DNA of 7,953 nucleotides, taken from Lentzea sp. (GTDB taxonomy: Bacteria; Actinomycetota; Actinomycetes; Mycobacteriales; Pseudonocardiaceae). The notes under the pieces were generated by a model. That model saw only the letters and a list, made by a program, of their open reading frames with translations. It was not told the DNA's origin and searched no databases. This document shows positions 1-5,249 of this stretch, piece by piece (position 1 is the stretch's first letter; each line of letters opens with the position of its first letter). The stretch is from the NCBI GenBank assembly GCA_030146905.1, contig JASLAV010000366.1, positions 1 to 7,953 of the forward strand. The letters run 5' to 3'. Position numbers and translations under genes: made by a program.

Positions 1-599
1 GCGGACACCCGAGACGACTCGACCGCGATGTCGCAGGCCGAGTTGCCGATCCCGAGCACCAGGACCTTCTTGTCGGCGAACCGCTCGGGCGTCTTGTAGA
101 AGTGCGCGTGCATCTCCTCGCCGTCGAACGAACCGGGGAACGCGGGCTCGGGCATCCGCGGCGACCAGTGGTGTCCGTTCGCGACGATCACCGACCGATA
201 GGCGCTCGACGTCTCTTCGCCGGTGTCCCGGTCGCGCGTCGTGACCGCATAACCACCCGGCGCGACGGAAACCGCGACGACCTCCGTCCTGAACCGGATG
301 CGGTCGCGGAACCCGTGGTGCTTCACGAAGTCGTCGAAGTACTCCGCGATCTGGAAGTGCGACGGGTAGGCCGGCAGGTGTGACGGCATCGGGAACGACT
401 TGAACTCCATCATCTGCCGCGAGGTGTTGATGTGGAGCGAACGGTAAGCGGACGACATGCCGTTGTCGTTCAGGTAGCGCCAGTTGCCACCGATCTCGGA
501 TCCGGTCTCGTAGCAGTCGAACTCGATGCCGCGGGCGTTGAGCACCTGACATGCGGCGATGCCGGAAGAACCTGCTCCGATGACGCACACGCGATCCAT
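1..599 (-). CDS. Flavin-containing monooxygenase, N-terminal part (cut by left edge)
   Basis: The first 199 residues of an FAD- and NADPH-dependent monooxygenase are present, with no stop before the edge. The start is MDRVCVIGAGSSGIAACQVL. The FAD-binding Rossmann motif GAGSSG lies at residues 8-13, followed by GGNW near 37-40, which is common in this family. The family-defining FxGxxxHxxxYK motif is complete (FDGEEMHAHFYK, residues 158-169), and the NADPH-binding motif GIGNSA follows at 183-188. These enzymes form a C4a-hydroperoxyflavin and oxygenate soft nucleophiles (N or S), or ketones in Baeyer-Villiger relatives. The substrate cannot be told from this part. The ATG at 599 is the only good start: the Rossmann motif begins seven residues later and a promoter lies directly upstream. 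The gene is divergent from the exported-protein gene at 728. The family call is firm; the exact reaction is not. Confidence 0.93.
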   Translation of the reverse strand, partial: MDRVCVIGAGSSGIAACQVLNARGIEFDCYETGSEIGGNWRYLNDNGMSSAYRSLHINTSRQMMEFKSFPMPSHLPAYPSHFQIAEYFDDFVKHHGFRDRIRFRTEVVAVSVAPGGYAVTTRDRDTGEETSSAYRSVIVANGHHWSPRMPEPAFPGSFDGEEMHAHFYKTPERFADKKVLVLGIGNSACDIAVESSRVS

Positions 600-606
600 G
601 GACCGA

Positions 607-635
607 AGTATTTTCATGTTCATTGCGCGTGTCAA
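607..635 (-). promoter_or_regulatory. Promoter of the monooxygenase gene, probably leaderless
   Basis: Read on the minus strand, a perfect TTGACA (635-630) is followed after 17 bases by AATACT (612-607), close to TATAAT. Only seven bases (TCGGTCC) then separate the -10 box from the ATG at 599, so transcription should begin at or next to the A of the start codon. No Shine-Dalgarno sequence is present, which fits a leaderless mRNA. Confidence 0.7.
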
Positions 636-638
636 TGA
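620..638. promoter_or_regulatory. Candidate operator: TCATTG-N7-CAATGA inverted repeat
   Basis: Two perfect 6-base arms, TCATTG (620-625) and CAATGA (633-638), are separated by 7 bases. The right arm covers most of the -35 box of the monooxygenase promoter and the left arm lies in its spacer. A dimeric repressor bound here would block RNA polymerase. No regulator gene is adjacent inside the window; it could lie to the left. The symmetry is seen directly; its role is inferred. Confidence 0.45.
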
Positions 639-714
639 CCTGGTCTCGGCGTGAATCGGCGGAATCCGCGGTGCCCGCCAAGTGGAACGGGTGTCCCTGG
701 GGTCGTCGGGCCAA

Positions 715-720
715 TACGTT
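715..720 (+). promoter_or_regulatory. Possible -10 box for the exported-protein gene
   Basis: TACGTT fits the actinobacterial TANNNT -10 pattern and ends seven bases before the ATG at 728, the same spacing as at the divergent monooxygenase promoter. No Shine-Dalgarno sequence precedes this ATG, so a leaderless transcript is plausible. No recognisable -35 box lies 16-19 bases upstream, which keeps confidence low. Confidence 0.3.
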
Positions 721-727
721 GTGGCAC

Positions 728-1417
728 ATGCGAAAGCTTCTCGTGGCAGTCACGTCCGTACTGGCGTTCGCGGTCTCCACCGGTACGGCGGCGGGTGCAC
801 CGCTGCCGTACCCGGAGATCTTCGCGACGAACAACACCGCGATCATCACCGACCCCGACGACCCTCGCCTGCGGGACAGACTCGTGCGGTTCGACCACGA
901 GGTCCGCGGCATCGTGCACGCGAACGGAGGCGTCACCACCCGGTCCACGCTGCTCGACGGGGTGTTCTGGTCGAGCGACCTGCAGCAGACGACGTTCGAA
1001 CGCTCCCGCAAGTTCGACGTCACCCTCGGCGAGGGAAGCCTGCGCCACACCGCTTCGACGATCGCCAAGCAGTTCCGGCAGGAGTCGGTGCTCACGTTCC
1101 GCTTCCTGCCCGCGAACTCGCCGGAGGTCGACGCCGTCCAGGTCGAGGTCGACGGCCTCACCGCGCAGCAGGTCCGCCAAGGCCTGCTCGACGACGCGGT
1201 CGCCCGCGAGAAGCTCGGCGGTGGCAGCGTCACGTTGCGGAACAAGGCGATCCTCATCGCGGACGTCGACGACCTCCCGACCGTGCGCGCGTTCGTCACG
1301 CGCCTCGGCGGCGACATGAGCAAGGCAAAGGTGCGCAAGGGGACCTGGGAGTTCGTGTCGGGCTCCGCGGAGGCCTCCCCGGAAACGTCTTTGTGGAACG
1401 GGCAAAACGCCGCCTAA
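728..1417 (+). CDS. Exported protein of unknown function
   Basis: The predicted protein is 229 residues long. The N-terminus is a classical Sec signal peptide: R2-K3, a hydrophobic run at about residues 4-17, then a small-residue region with a likely cut near residues 21-24 (TAAGA before PLPYPEIF). There is no lipobox cysteine, so the mature protein should be free outside the membrane. I do not recognise the mature domain. It is mixed polar sequence of about 205 residues with no cysteine and a predicted alpha/beta character. It includes WSSDLQQTTFERSRKF, then VLTFRFLP near the middle, and ends in a threonine/serine-rich tail. The start at 728 is chosen because the signal peptide begins there; an upstream in-frame ATG at 623 would bury the signal. 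Its stop lies 10 bases before rtcB, but rtcB seems to have its own promoter, so a shared function is not implied. Confidence 0.82.
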   Translation: MRKLLVAVTSVLAFAVSTGTAAGAPLPYPEIFATNNTAIITDPDDPRLRDRLVRFDHEVRGIVHANGGVTTRSTLLDGVFWSSDLQQTTFERSRKFDVTLGEGSLRHTASTIAKQFRQESVLTFRFLPANSPEVDAVQVEVDGLTAQQVRQGLLDDAVAREKLGGGSVTLRNKAILIADVDDLPTVRAFVTRLGGDMSKAKVRKGTWEFVSGSAEASPETSLWNGQNAA

Positions 1418-1420
1418 CCT
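1391..1420 (+). promoter_or_regulatory. Possible leaderless promoter of rtcB inside the end of the upstream gene
   Basis: TTGTGG (1391-1396) and TAACCT (1415-1420) are separated by 18 bases. The -10 box ends seven bases before the rtcB ATG at 1428. The region just before that ATG has no Shine-Dalgarno sequence, so the transcript may begin at the start codon. The -10 box overlaps the TAA stop of the exported-protein gene. The -35 box is only a partial match. Confidence 0.42.
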
Positions 1421-1427
1421 CGTAGGC

Positions 1428-2606
1428 ATGGCAGCAACCGTGGTCCGCGGCCAGAACGTGGACATCCGCATGTGGACTCGACCGGACGAGGTCGAGGAGT
1501 TCGCCATGCGACAGCTCCAGAACATCTCCGCGCTGCCGTGGGCCGTCAAGCACATCGCCGTGATGCCGGACGTGCATTACGGCAAGGGCGCCACGGTGGG
1601 CTCGGTGATCGCGTTGCGCGACGCCGTCTCCCCCGCGGCCGTCGGCGTCGACATCGGCTGTGGCATGGCCGCCGTCCGTACCTCGCTCGCAGCGAGCGAC
1701 CTGCCGGAGACGCTGCGCGGTCTGCGCTCCCGCATGGAGGCCGTGGTGCCCGTCGGGTTCGCGCAGCACAAGGCGACGGCGTTCACCGAGAGGGACGCGT
1801 CCGACTGGGCGCCGTTCTGGAAGCGGTTCGACGACCTGACGCCGGCCGTGAAGGCACGTGCGGACAAGGCGATGCACCAGATGGGCACGCTCGGTGGCGG
1901 CAACCACTTCCTGGAGGTCTGCCTCGACACCGACCAGCGGGTGTGGGTCATGCTGCACTCCGGGTCGCGAGGCATCGGCAACGAGCTGGCGCAGCACCAC
2001 ATCTCGGTGGCGCGCACGCTCGCGCACAACGCCGAGCTGCCGGACCCGGACCTCGCCGTGTTCCTCGCGGGCACGCCCGAAATGGCGGCGTACCGGCACG
2101 ACCTGTACTGGGCGCAGGATTATGCGCGGCGTAACCGCGCGGTCATGCTGCGTTTGGTGTGCGACGTGCTGCGCGCCGAGTTCCCGCAGATCCGCTTCGA
2201 GGAGCCGATCTCGTGTCACCACAACTACGTCAGCGAGGAGAACCACTTCGGTGAGGACGTTCTGGTGACCCGCAAGGGCGCGATCCGGGCCGGACGCGGC
2301 GAGCTGGGCATCATCCCCGGCTCGATGGGCACCGGCTCGTACATCGTGCGCGGCCTGGGAAATCCGGACTCGTTCGAGTCGGCGTCGCACGGCGCCGGCC
2401 GGAGGATGTCCCGGAACAAGGCGCGCAAGACGTTCACCACGCAGGATCTCGCGGCCCAGACAAGTGGTGTCGAGTGCCGCAAGGACTCCGGTGTCGTGGA
2501 CGAGATCCCAGGCGCCTACAAGGACATCGACACGGTGATGGCGAACCAGTCCGACCTGGTCGAGGTGGTCGCCAGGCTCAAGCAGGTGGTTTGTATCAAG
2601 GGTTGA
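1428..2606 (+). CDS. rtcB: RNA-splicing ligase RtcB (3'-phosphate/5'-OH RNA ligase)
   Basis: RtcB joins RNA ends carrying a 2',3'-cyclic phosphate or 3'-phosphate to 5'-OH ends. It uses GTP and manganese through a covalent enzyme-GMP intermediate, in tRNA splicing or RNA repair. The protein is 392 residues, near the usual bacterial length of about 400. Signature blocks appear in order: MPDVHYGKGATVGSVIA (46-62), VGVDIGCGM (72-80, with metal ligands D75 and C78), GTLGGGNHFLEV (153-164, H160), HSGSRGIGN (177-185, H177), HHNYVSEEN (264-272), GIIPGSMGTGSYIVRG (294-309) and SHGAGRRMSR (320-329). H321 matches the histidine that is guanylylated in characterised RtcB. All active-site positions I can place are intact, so it should be active. 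No archease, rtcA or rtcR gene is nearby. Confidence 0.97.
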   Translation: MAATVVRGQNVDIRMWTRPDEVEEFAMRQLQNISALPWAVKHIAVMPDVHYGKGATVGSVIALRDAVSPAAVGVDIGCGMAAVRTSLAASDLPETLRGLRSRMEAVVPVGFAQHKATAFTERDASDWAPFWKRFDDLTPAVKARADKAMHQMGTLGGGNHFLEVCLDTDQRVWVMLHSGSRGIGNELAQHHISVARTLAHNAELPDPDLAVFLAGTPEMAAYRHDLYWAQDYARRNRAVMLRLVCDVLRAEFPQIRFEEPISCHHNYVSEENHFGEDVLVTRKGAIRAGRGELGIIPGSMGTGSYIVRGLGNPDSFESASHGAGRRMSRNKARKTFTTQDLAAQTSGVECRKDSGVVDEIPGAYKDIDTVMANQSDLVEVVARLKQVVCIKG

Positions 2607-2672
2607 TGTTTGCCGTTGGCGCACATGGGAAAGCCTCCGGACAGCTAATCCAGCCTGTCTTGGAGGTTTTCC

Positions 2673-3257
2673 ATGTCAACGGGCGCCATCATCGGCCTGG
2701 TGGTCGCGGTTCTCGTGGTGCTGGCGGTACTCGCGTTCGTGCTGAGGCCCGCCATGCAGCGCAAGAAGCTGCGCGACCGTTTCGGCCCCGAGTACGACCG
2801 CGCGGTCTCGCAGAGCGACAGCAGAACCGCCGCGGAGAAGGAACTCGCGGAGCGGGAGCACCGCCACAGCGAGTTCGACCTGAAGCCGCTTTCCCAGTCG
2901 GCACAGGAGAGTTACCGACGCCACTGGGCCAACGTCCAGGCGAAGTTCGTCGACTCCCCTGAGAGCGCGATCGCGGACGCTGACCGGCTGGTCACCGACC
3001 TGATGGCCGAGCGCGGCTATCCCACCGAGGGTTACGAGGCGCAGCTGAGCGTGTTGTCCGTCGAGCACGCCCGCACCCTCGAGCACTACCGCAAGGCGCA
3101 CGACATCTCGGAGCGCCAGGAGATCGGCGAGGCGAGCACCGAGGACCTGCGCACCGCCATGGTGCACTACCGCGAGCTGTTCACCGACCTGCTCGAACAC
3201 GGCGCCACGTCGCACCAGGAAAAGGAAGCCGTGCGTAAGGAGAAGTCTGATGTCTGA
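2673..3257 (+). CDS. Single-pass membrane protein with a conserved C-terminal helical domain, function unknown
   Basis: The protein has 194 residues. One transmembrane helix spans about residues 5-24 and is followed by positive charge (RPAMQRKKLR), placing the C-terminal part in the cytoplasm. A charged, probably helical stretch follows (about 30-70, FGPEYDRAV then ELAEREHRH). The conserved core has W85, VQ (88-89), FVD (92-94), a paired AD and LVT (103-108), RGYP (114-117), TEDLR (156-160) and HYRELF (165-170). I recall widespread unannotated bacterial proteins with this FGPEYDR...RGYP...TEDLR layout, but know of no established function. The start is set by a GGAGG ribosome-binding site (2662-2666) six bases before the ATG. 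It lies 66 bases after rtcB in the same direction, so read-through is possible. Its 3' end overlaps the next gene, which encodes a shorter version of the same core. Confidence 0.85.
   Translation: MSTGAIIGLVVAVLVVLAVLAFVLRPAMQRKKLRDRFGPEYDRAVSQSDSRTAAEKELAEREHRHSEFDLKPLSQSAQESYRRHWANVQAKFVDSPESAIADADRLVTDLMAERGYPTEGYEAQLSVLSVEHARTLEHYRKAHDISERQEIGEASTEDLRTAMVHYRELFTDLLEHGATSHQEKEAVRKEKSDV
3237..3242 (+). promoter_or_regulatory. Ribosome-binding site inside the upstream gene, fixes the start at 3250
   Basis: AAGGAG lies seven bases before the ATG at 3250 and inside the last codons of the membrane-protein gene. It supports the start of the overlapping downstream gene and indicates coupled translation of the pair. 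Confidence 0.7.
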
Positions 3258-3828
3258 GACCCCCACCCATGCGGCGGTTCCCACGCCCACCCCGGCGCGG
3301 CCGCAGCACACCGACGGCTCACCGCAGACTGACCGCACCGCGCAGACGACCGATCGAGCATCCCAGTCCGATCGCGCGTCCCAGTCCGAGCGTGCACAGC
3401 AATCCGAACGCGCACAGCAGGCGGAGCGGACGCAGCAGACAGAACGGCACGCGGAACGCACGCAGCACACCGACCGCACGCCGGACCAGGCGCAGCGGCC
3501 GGAAACCCTGTCGCAGCAGCACGTTCCGTCCCAGCACACCCAGTCACAACAGACGGCGCAGCAGCGGACGCAGGACACCACCGAGCAGCGGCCGTCCAGC
3601 AAGCTCGAGGACGAGTGGCAGTCGGTGCAGTACGACTTCGTCGACGACCCGAAGGCGGCTGTCCGCAAGGCCGACCAGCTCGTGACGCGGGCGATCGAGG
3701 AGCTCACCACGCGGCACCGTTCCCTCACGAAGCAGCTTGAGGGAAACGGTGATCCGCAGACCGAGGACCTGCGACTGGCTCTCCACCGCTATCGGGAACT
3801 GTTCAAGTCGCTCGTTGCCGTCAAATAG
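3250..3828 (+). CDS. Soluble hexapeptide-repeat protein with a shortened paralogous C-terminal domain
   Basis: The protein has 192 residues and no signal peptide or membrane helix. Residues 1-27 are rich in proline, threonine and alanine. Residues 28-64 are built of six-residue units of the form [D/E]-R-[A/T]-x-Q-[S/T/A], and glutamine-rich sequence continues to about 115. Residues 118-192 form a folded domain that matches the core of the upstream protein: W123, VQ (126-127), FVD (130-132), AD and LVT (141-146), TEDLR (171-175) and YRELF (181-185). The segment between LVT and TEDLR is 24 residues here against 47-48 upstream, so the RGYP part is missing. The gene overlaps its neighbour by 8 bases and has its own ribosome-binding site. 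I infer a tandem duplication that gained a disordered repeat tail and lost the membrane anchor, with the two products likely acting together. The function is unknown. Confidence 0.82.
   Translation: MSETPTHAAVPTPTPARPQHTDGSPQTDRTAQTTDRASQSDRASQSERAQQSERAQQAERTQQTERHAERTQHTDRTPDQAQRPETLSQQHVPSQHTQSQQTAQQRTQDTTEQRPSSKLEDEWQSVQYDFVDDPKAAVRKADQLVTRAIEELTTRHRSLTKQLEGNGDPQTEDLRLALHRYRELFKSLVAVK
3352..3441 (+). repeat. Five 18-base in-frame repeats encoding [D/E]R[A/T]xQ[S/T/A]
   Basis: Five consecutive units encode DRASQS, DRASQS, ERAQQS, ERAQQA and ERTQQT (residues 35-64 of the soluble repeat protein). Degenerate copies flank them: DRTAQT at 28-33, and ER/DR spaced units at 65-76. The DNA copies differ mostly at third positions and at a few residues, which suggests older duplication under selection for alternating acidic, basic and glutamine character. 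Confidence 0.8.
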
Positions 3829-3839
3829 AAGTTGAAGCC

Positions 3840-3873
3840 CCGGCGTCGTGGCCGTAACAGGCGACGGCGCCGG
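3840..3873. terminator. Possible bidirectional terminator between convergent genes
   Basis: CCGGCG (3840-3845) can pair with CGCCGG (3868-3873), and TCG (3846-3848) with CGA (3862-3864), across a three-base bulge and a 13-base loop. It sits 11 bases after the plus-strand stop at 3828 and about 30 bases past the end of the minus-strand gene at 3903. There is no T tract, so it is only a weak candidate; GC-rich genomes often show this. Confidence 0.33.
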
Positions 3874-3902
3874 CAGGCATGTCCGCATGAGCCCGTCCGG
3901 AA

Positions 3903-4244
3903 CTAGCTGGGCAGCTCGCGGATCTCCATCTCCAGCACGTCGATCTCGTCGCTGATGGCCTCGTCGAGCATGTCGTCCAGCAGCTTGTGGCACTCCGCCG
4001 ACCCGCAGCGCTGCAGCCCGGCACCGAACCGCGGCACCTGCTCCCACCACACCGCGGGGTTGTTCCAGAACGAACCGGAACCCTGGTCGACGCCTTCGAG
4101 GCAGCGCAGTTTCCGATCGCTCTCCGGAAGGGCTCGCACGAACTCGATGAACAACGCGAGCGCGTCGGGATTGCTCACGGGGACCGCGCCGTAACCGCGC
4201 AGGCAGTCTTCGAGTTCAGCGAGGAACTCCGCCTTGAACGACAC
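3903..4244 (-). CDS. 113-residue acidic protein of unknown function
   Basis: I chose the GTG at 4244 as start. The protein then begins MSFKAEFLAELEDCLRGYG and has 113 residues. GGAGGAG lies 11 bases upstream, slightly far but the best site. Longer in-frame sequence to an ATG at 4397 reads like non-coding sequence, with low-complexity, unstructured codon content, and crosses a 9-base inverted repeat. The visible protein looks like a small, mostly helical cytoplasmic protein. Its parts are an N-terminal amphipathic helix, a middle segment with FWNNPAVWWEQVPRF (59-73), a C80/C85-H86 cluster (CGSAECH), and a strongly acidic C-terminal helix (LLDDMLDEAISDEIDVLEMEI). I do not recognise a family. 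Three tryptophans close together and the CxxxxCH cluster are the features to compare. It lies downstream of the GntR regulator on the same strand, separated by 206 bases that hold terminator- and operator-like repeats. Confidence 0.68.
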   Translation of the reverse strand: MSFKAEFLAELEDCLRGYGAVPVSNPDALALFIEFVRALPESDRKLRCLEGVDQGSGSFWNNPAVWWEQVPRFGAGLQRCGSAECHKLLDDMLDEAISDEIDVLEMEIRELPS

Positions 4245-4364
4245 GGCACACCCCGCTCCTCCCGCACCATTGCGGAAATCCTGAGATCGTGCCGTCAACA
4301 GTACATCTGGGGCTTGACGGGGAAACGAGTGCGAACGGGCGGTATCTTCCTGCACCCGCACGGA

Positions 4365-4389
4365 ATCCGGTGACCCGCAGTCACCGGAT
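4365..4389. promoter_or_regulatory. Perfect 9-base inverted repeat, GTGA-N7-TCAC type
   Basis: ATCCGGTGA (4365-4373) and TCACCGGAT (4381-4389) are exact inverted copies around a 7-base spacer. The repeat lies 61 bases beyond the end of the GntR gene and 120 bases before the start of the 113-residue gene. It could be an operator for the latter or a second terminator for the former. No T tract follows on either strand, which favours the operator reading. The central part has the same GTGA-N7-TCAC design as the repeat at 5221-5241. Confidence 0.5.
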
Positions 4390-4421
4390 AAATGCATTCG
4401 TTGGGGCCCGAAAGAAATCGC

Positions 4422-4436
4422 TGTCCATTGTGGACA
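4422..4436 (-). terminator. Short hairpin just after the GntR gene, likely terminator
   Basis: On the minus strand TGTCCA, a 3-base CAA loop and TGGACA form a perfect 6-base-pair hairpin starting 14 bases after the regulator's stop codon. It is followed by GCGATTTCTTTC, a T-rich run that is unusual in this GC-rich DNA. The position and tail suit an intrinsic terminator, though the stem is short. Confidence 0.42.
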
Positions 4437-4450
4437 TCGACTGTCTCCGG

Positions 4451-5218
4451 CTATCGGTCCGCGTGCAGCCTCGCGACGAAGCTGAACCGGTCACCCCGGT
4501 ACAACGAACGGGCGCGTTCGATCGGGTGGCCGTCCACGTCGTAGGAGACGCGGTGCAGCAACAGCATCGGCAGCGCGGGGTTCGTGCCGATCAGCAACGC
4601 CTCGCGGGGCGTGGCGAGCACCGTCTCGACGCGTTCCTCGGCTTCCGCGAACCGCACGCCGAGCCGTTCGGTGAGGCACGCGTAGAGCGACCCGGCCGGG
4701 TCGAGCTTCTCCAGCAGGTCCGGGAAACGGCCGAGGCTGAGGTACGTGGATTCGAGGCCGATGCGTTCGTCGTCGGCGAGCAGCACGCGTTCGAGGTGCA
4801 CGACCGGGTCGCCGGCCTCGACCGCCAGGTCGCGCGCGAGGCCGTCGTCGGCGCCGAACTCCTCCACCGTGATCACGGTGCGGTTCGGCTGGACGCCCTG
4901 GCGGCGCATGCCCTCGGTGTAGCTGACCAGTGACAACGGTTGCACGAGCTTCGGCGGCGCGACGAACGTGCCGCTGCCCTGGCGGCGGATGATCTTGCCT
5001 TCGAGGACCAGCTCGCTGACGGCCTGGCGGAGCGTGACGCGCGAGACGGAGAACCGTTCGGCGAGTTCGCGTTCTGACGGCAGGACGGTGCCTTCACCGA
5101 GTGTCTCGACGAGGTCGAACAGCTCGGCCTTGACCGCGTAATAACGCGGGACACGGCCGTGTTCGGGAATGCCCGCGCGAACGGGTCGATCAGCGCGGTG
5201 CGGCGGGACGCGGTTCAC
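4451..5218 (-). CDS. GntR/HutC-family transcription regulator, DasR/NagR-like
   Basis: A one-component repressor with an N-terminal winged helix-turn-helix (about residues 24-88; LPSERELAERFSVSRVTLRQ at 46-65, wing IIRRQGSGTFVA at 76-87) and a UTRA ligand-binding domain (about 95-249). The UTRA part carries SYTEGMRRQG (99-108), HLERVLLADDE (141-151), LATPREALLIGT (201-212) and RSLYRGDRFSFVARL (237-251). From memory these closely resemble Streptomyces DasR and Bacillus NagR/YvoA, whose ligands are glucosamine-6-phosphate or N-acetylglucosamine-6-phosphate. The ligand here is not proven. The GTG at 5218 gives 255 residues, essentially DasR length. An ATG at 5329 would lie inside the upstream coding region and add an unlikely arginine-rich extension. 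The gene starts 31 bases after the binding-protein gene, so it may be co-transcribed with it, and it probably also has its own leaderless promoter under an inverted repeat. Confidence 0.92.
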   Translation of the reverse strand: MNRVPPHRADRPVRAGIPEHGRVPRYYAVKAELFDLVETLGEGTVLPSERELAERFSVSRVTLRQAVSELVLEGKIIRRQGSGTFVAPPKLVQPLSLVSYTEGMRRQGVQPNRTVITVEEFGADDGLARDLAVEAGDPVVHLERVLLADDERIGLESTYLSLGRFPDLLEKLDPAGSLYACLTERLGVRFAEAEERVETVLATPREALLIGTNPALPMLLLHRVSYDVDGHPIERARSLYRGDRFSFVARLHADR

Positions 5219-5220
5219 GT

Positions 5221-5241
5221 GGCGTGAGCCTACGTCACGCC
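5221..5241. promoter_or_regulatory. Inverted repeat over the predicted -10 box of the GntR gene
   Basis: GGCGTGA (5221-5227) and TCACGCC (5235-5241) are perfect inverted copies with a 7-base spacer, filling most of the gap between the binding-protein stop and the regulator's GTG. On the minus strand TAGGCT (5232-5227), a TANNNT -10 box, overlaps the centre and ends eight bases before the GTG. This arrangement suits autorepression. Alternatively the RNA hairpin could reduce read-through from the upstream gene. Confidence 0.48.
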
Positions 5242-5249
5242 CCGTGTGA

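Noticed and set aside
682..1402. The word GTGGAACGGG occurs before both the 728 gene and rtcB and resembles an ECF-sigma -35 box
   Set aside because: A 10-base match is expected by chance in a GC-rich window of this size. The distance to the start codon differs (36 versus 25 bases), and no ECF-type -10 lies at the right spacing in both.
632..1555. Long minus-strand open frame opposite the exported-protein gene
   Set aside because: It is arginine- and valine-rich shadow sequence created by high GC. The plus strand has a signal-peptide protein with a clear start and a stop just before rtcB.
1296..2624. 442-codon minus-strand open frame opposite rtcB
   Set aside because: rtcB on the plus strand carries every family motif; the antisense product is low-complexity Arg/His/Val/Leu sequence.
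2676..3728. Cysteine-rich repeats (VCCVRSAC type) in a minus-strand frame
   Set aside because: These are the reverse complement of the real plus-strand hexapeptide repeats. The two plus-strand genes have ribosome-binding sites and matching domains.
4314..4348. TTGACG and TATCTT on the plus strand look like a promoter
   Set aside because: The spacer is 23 bases, too long, and it would transcribe only the antisense strand of the GntR gene.
4391..4398. AATGCATT palindrome
   Set aside because: A single short palindrome with no promoter or repeat context, not worth a separate call.
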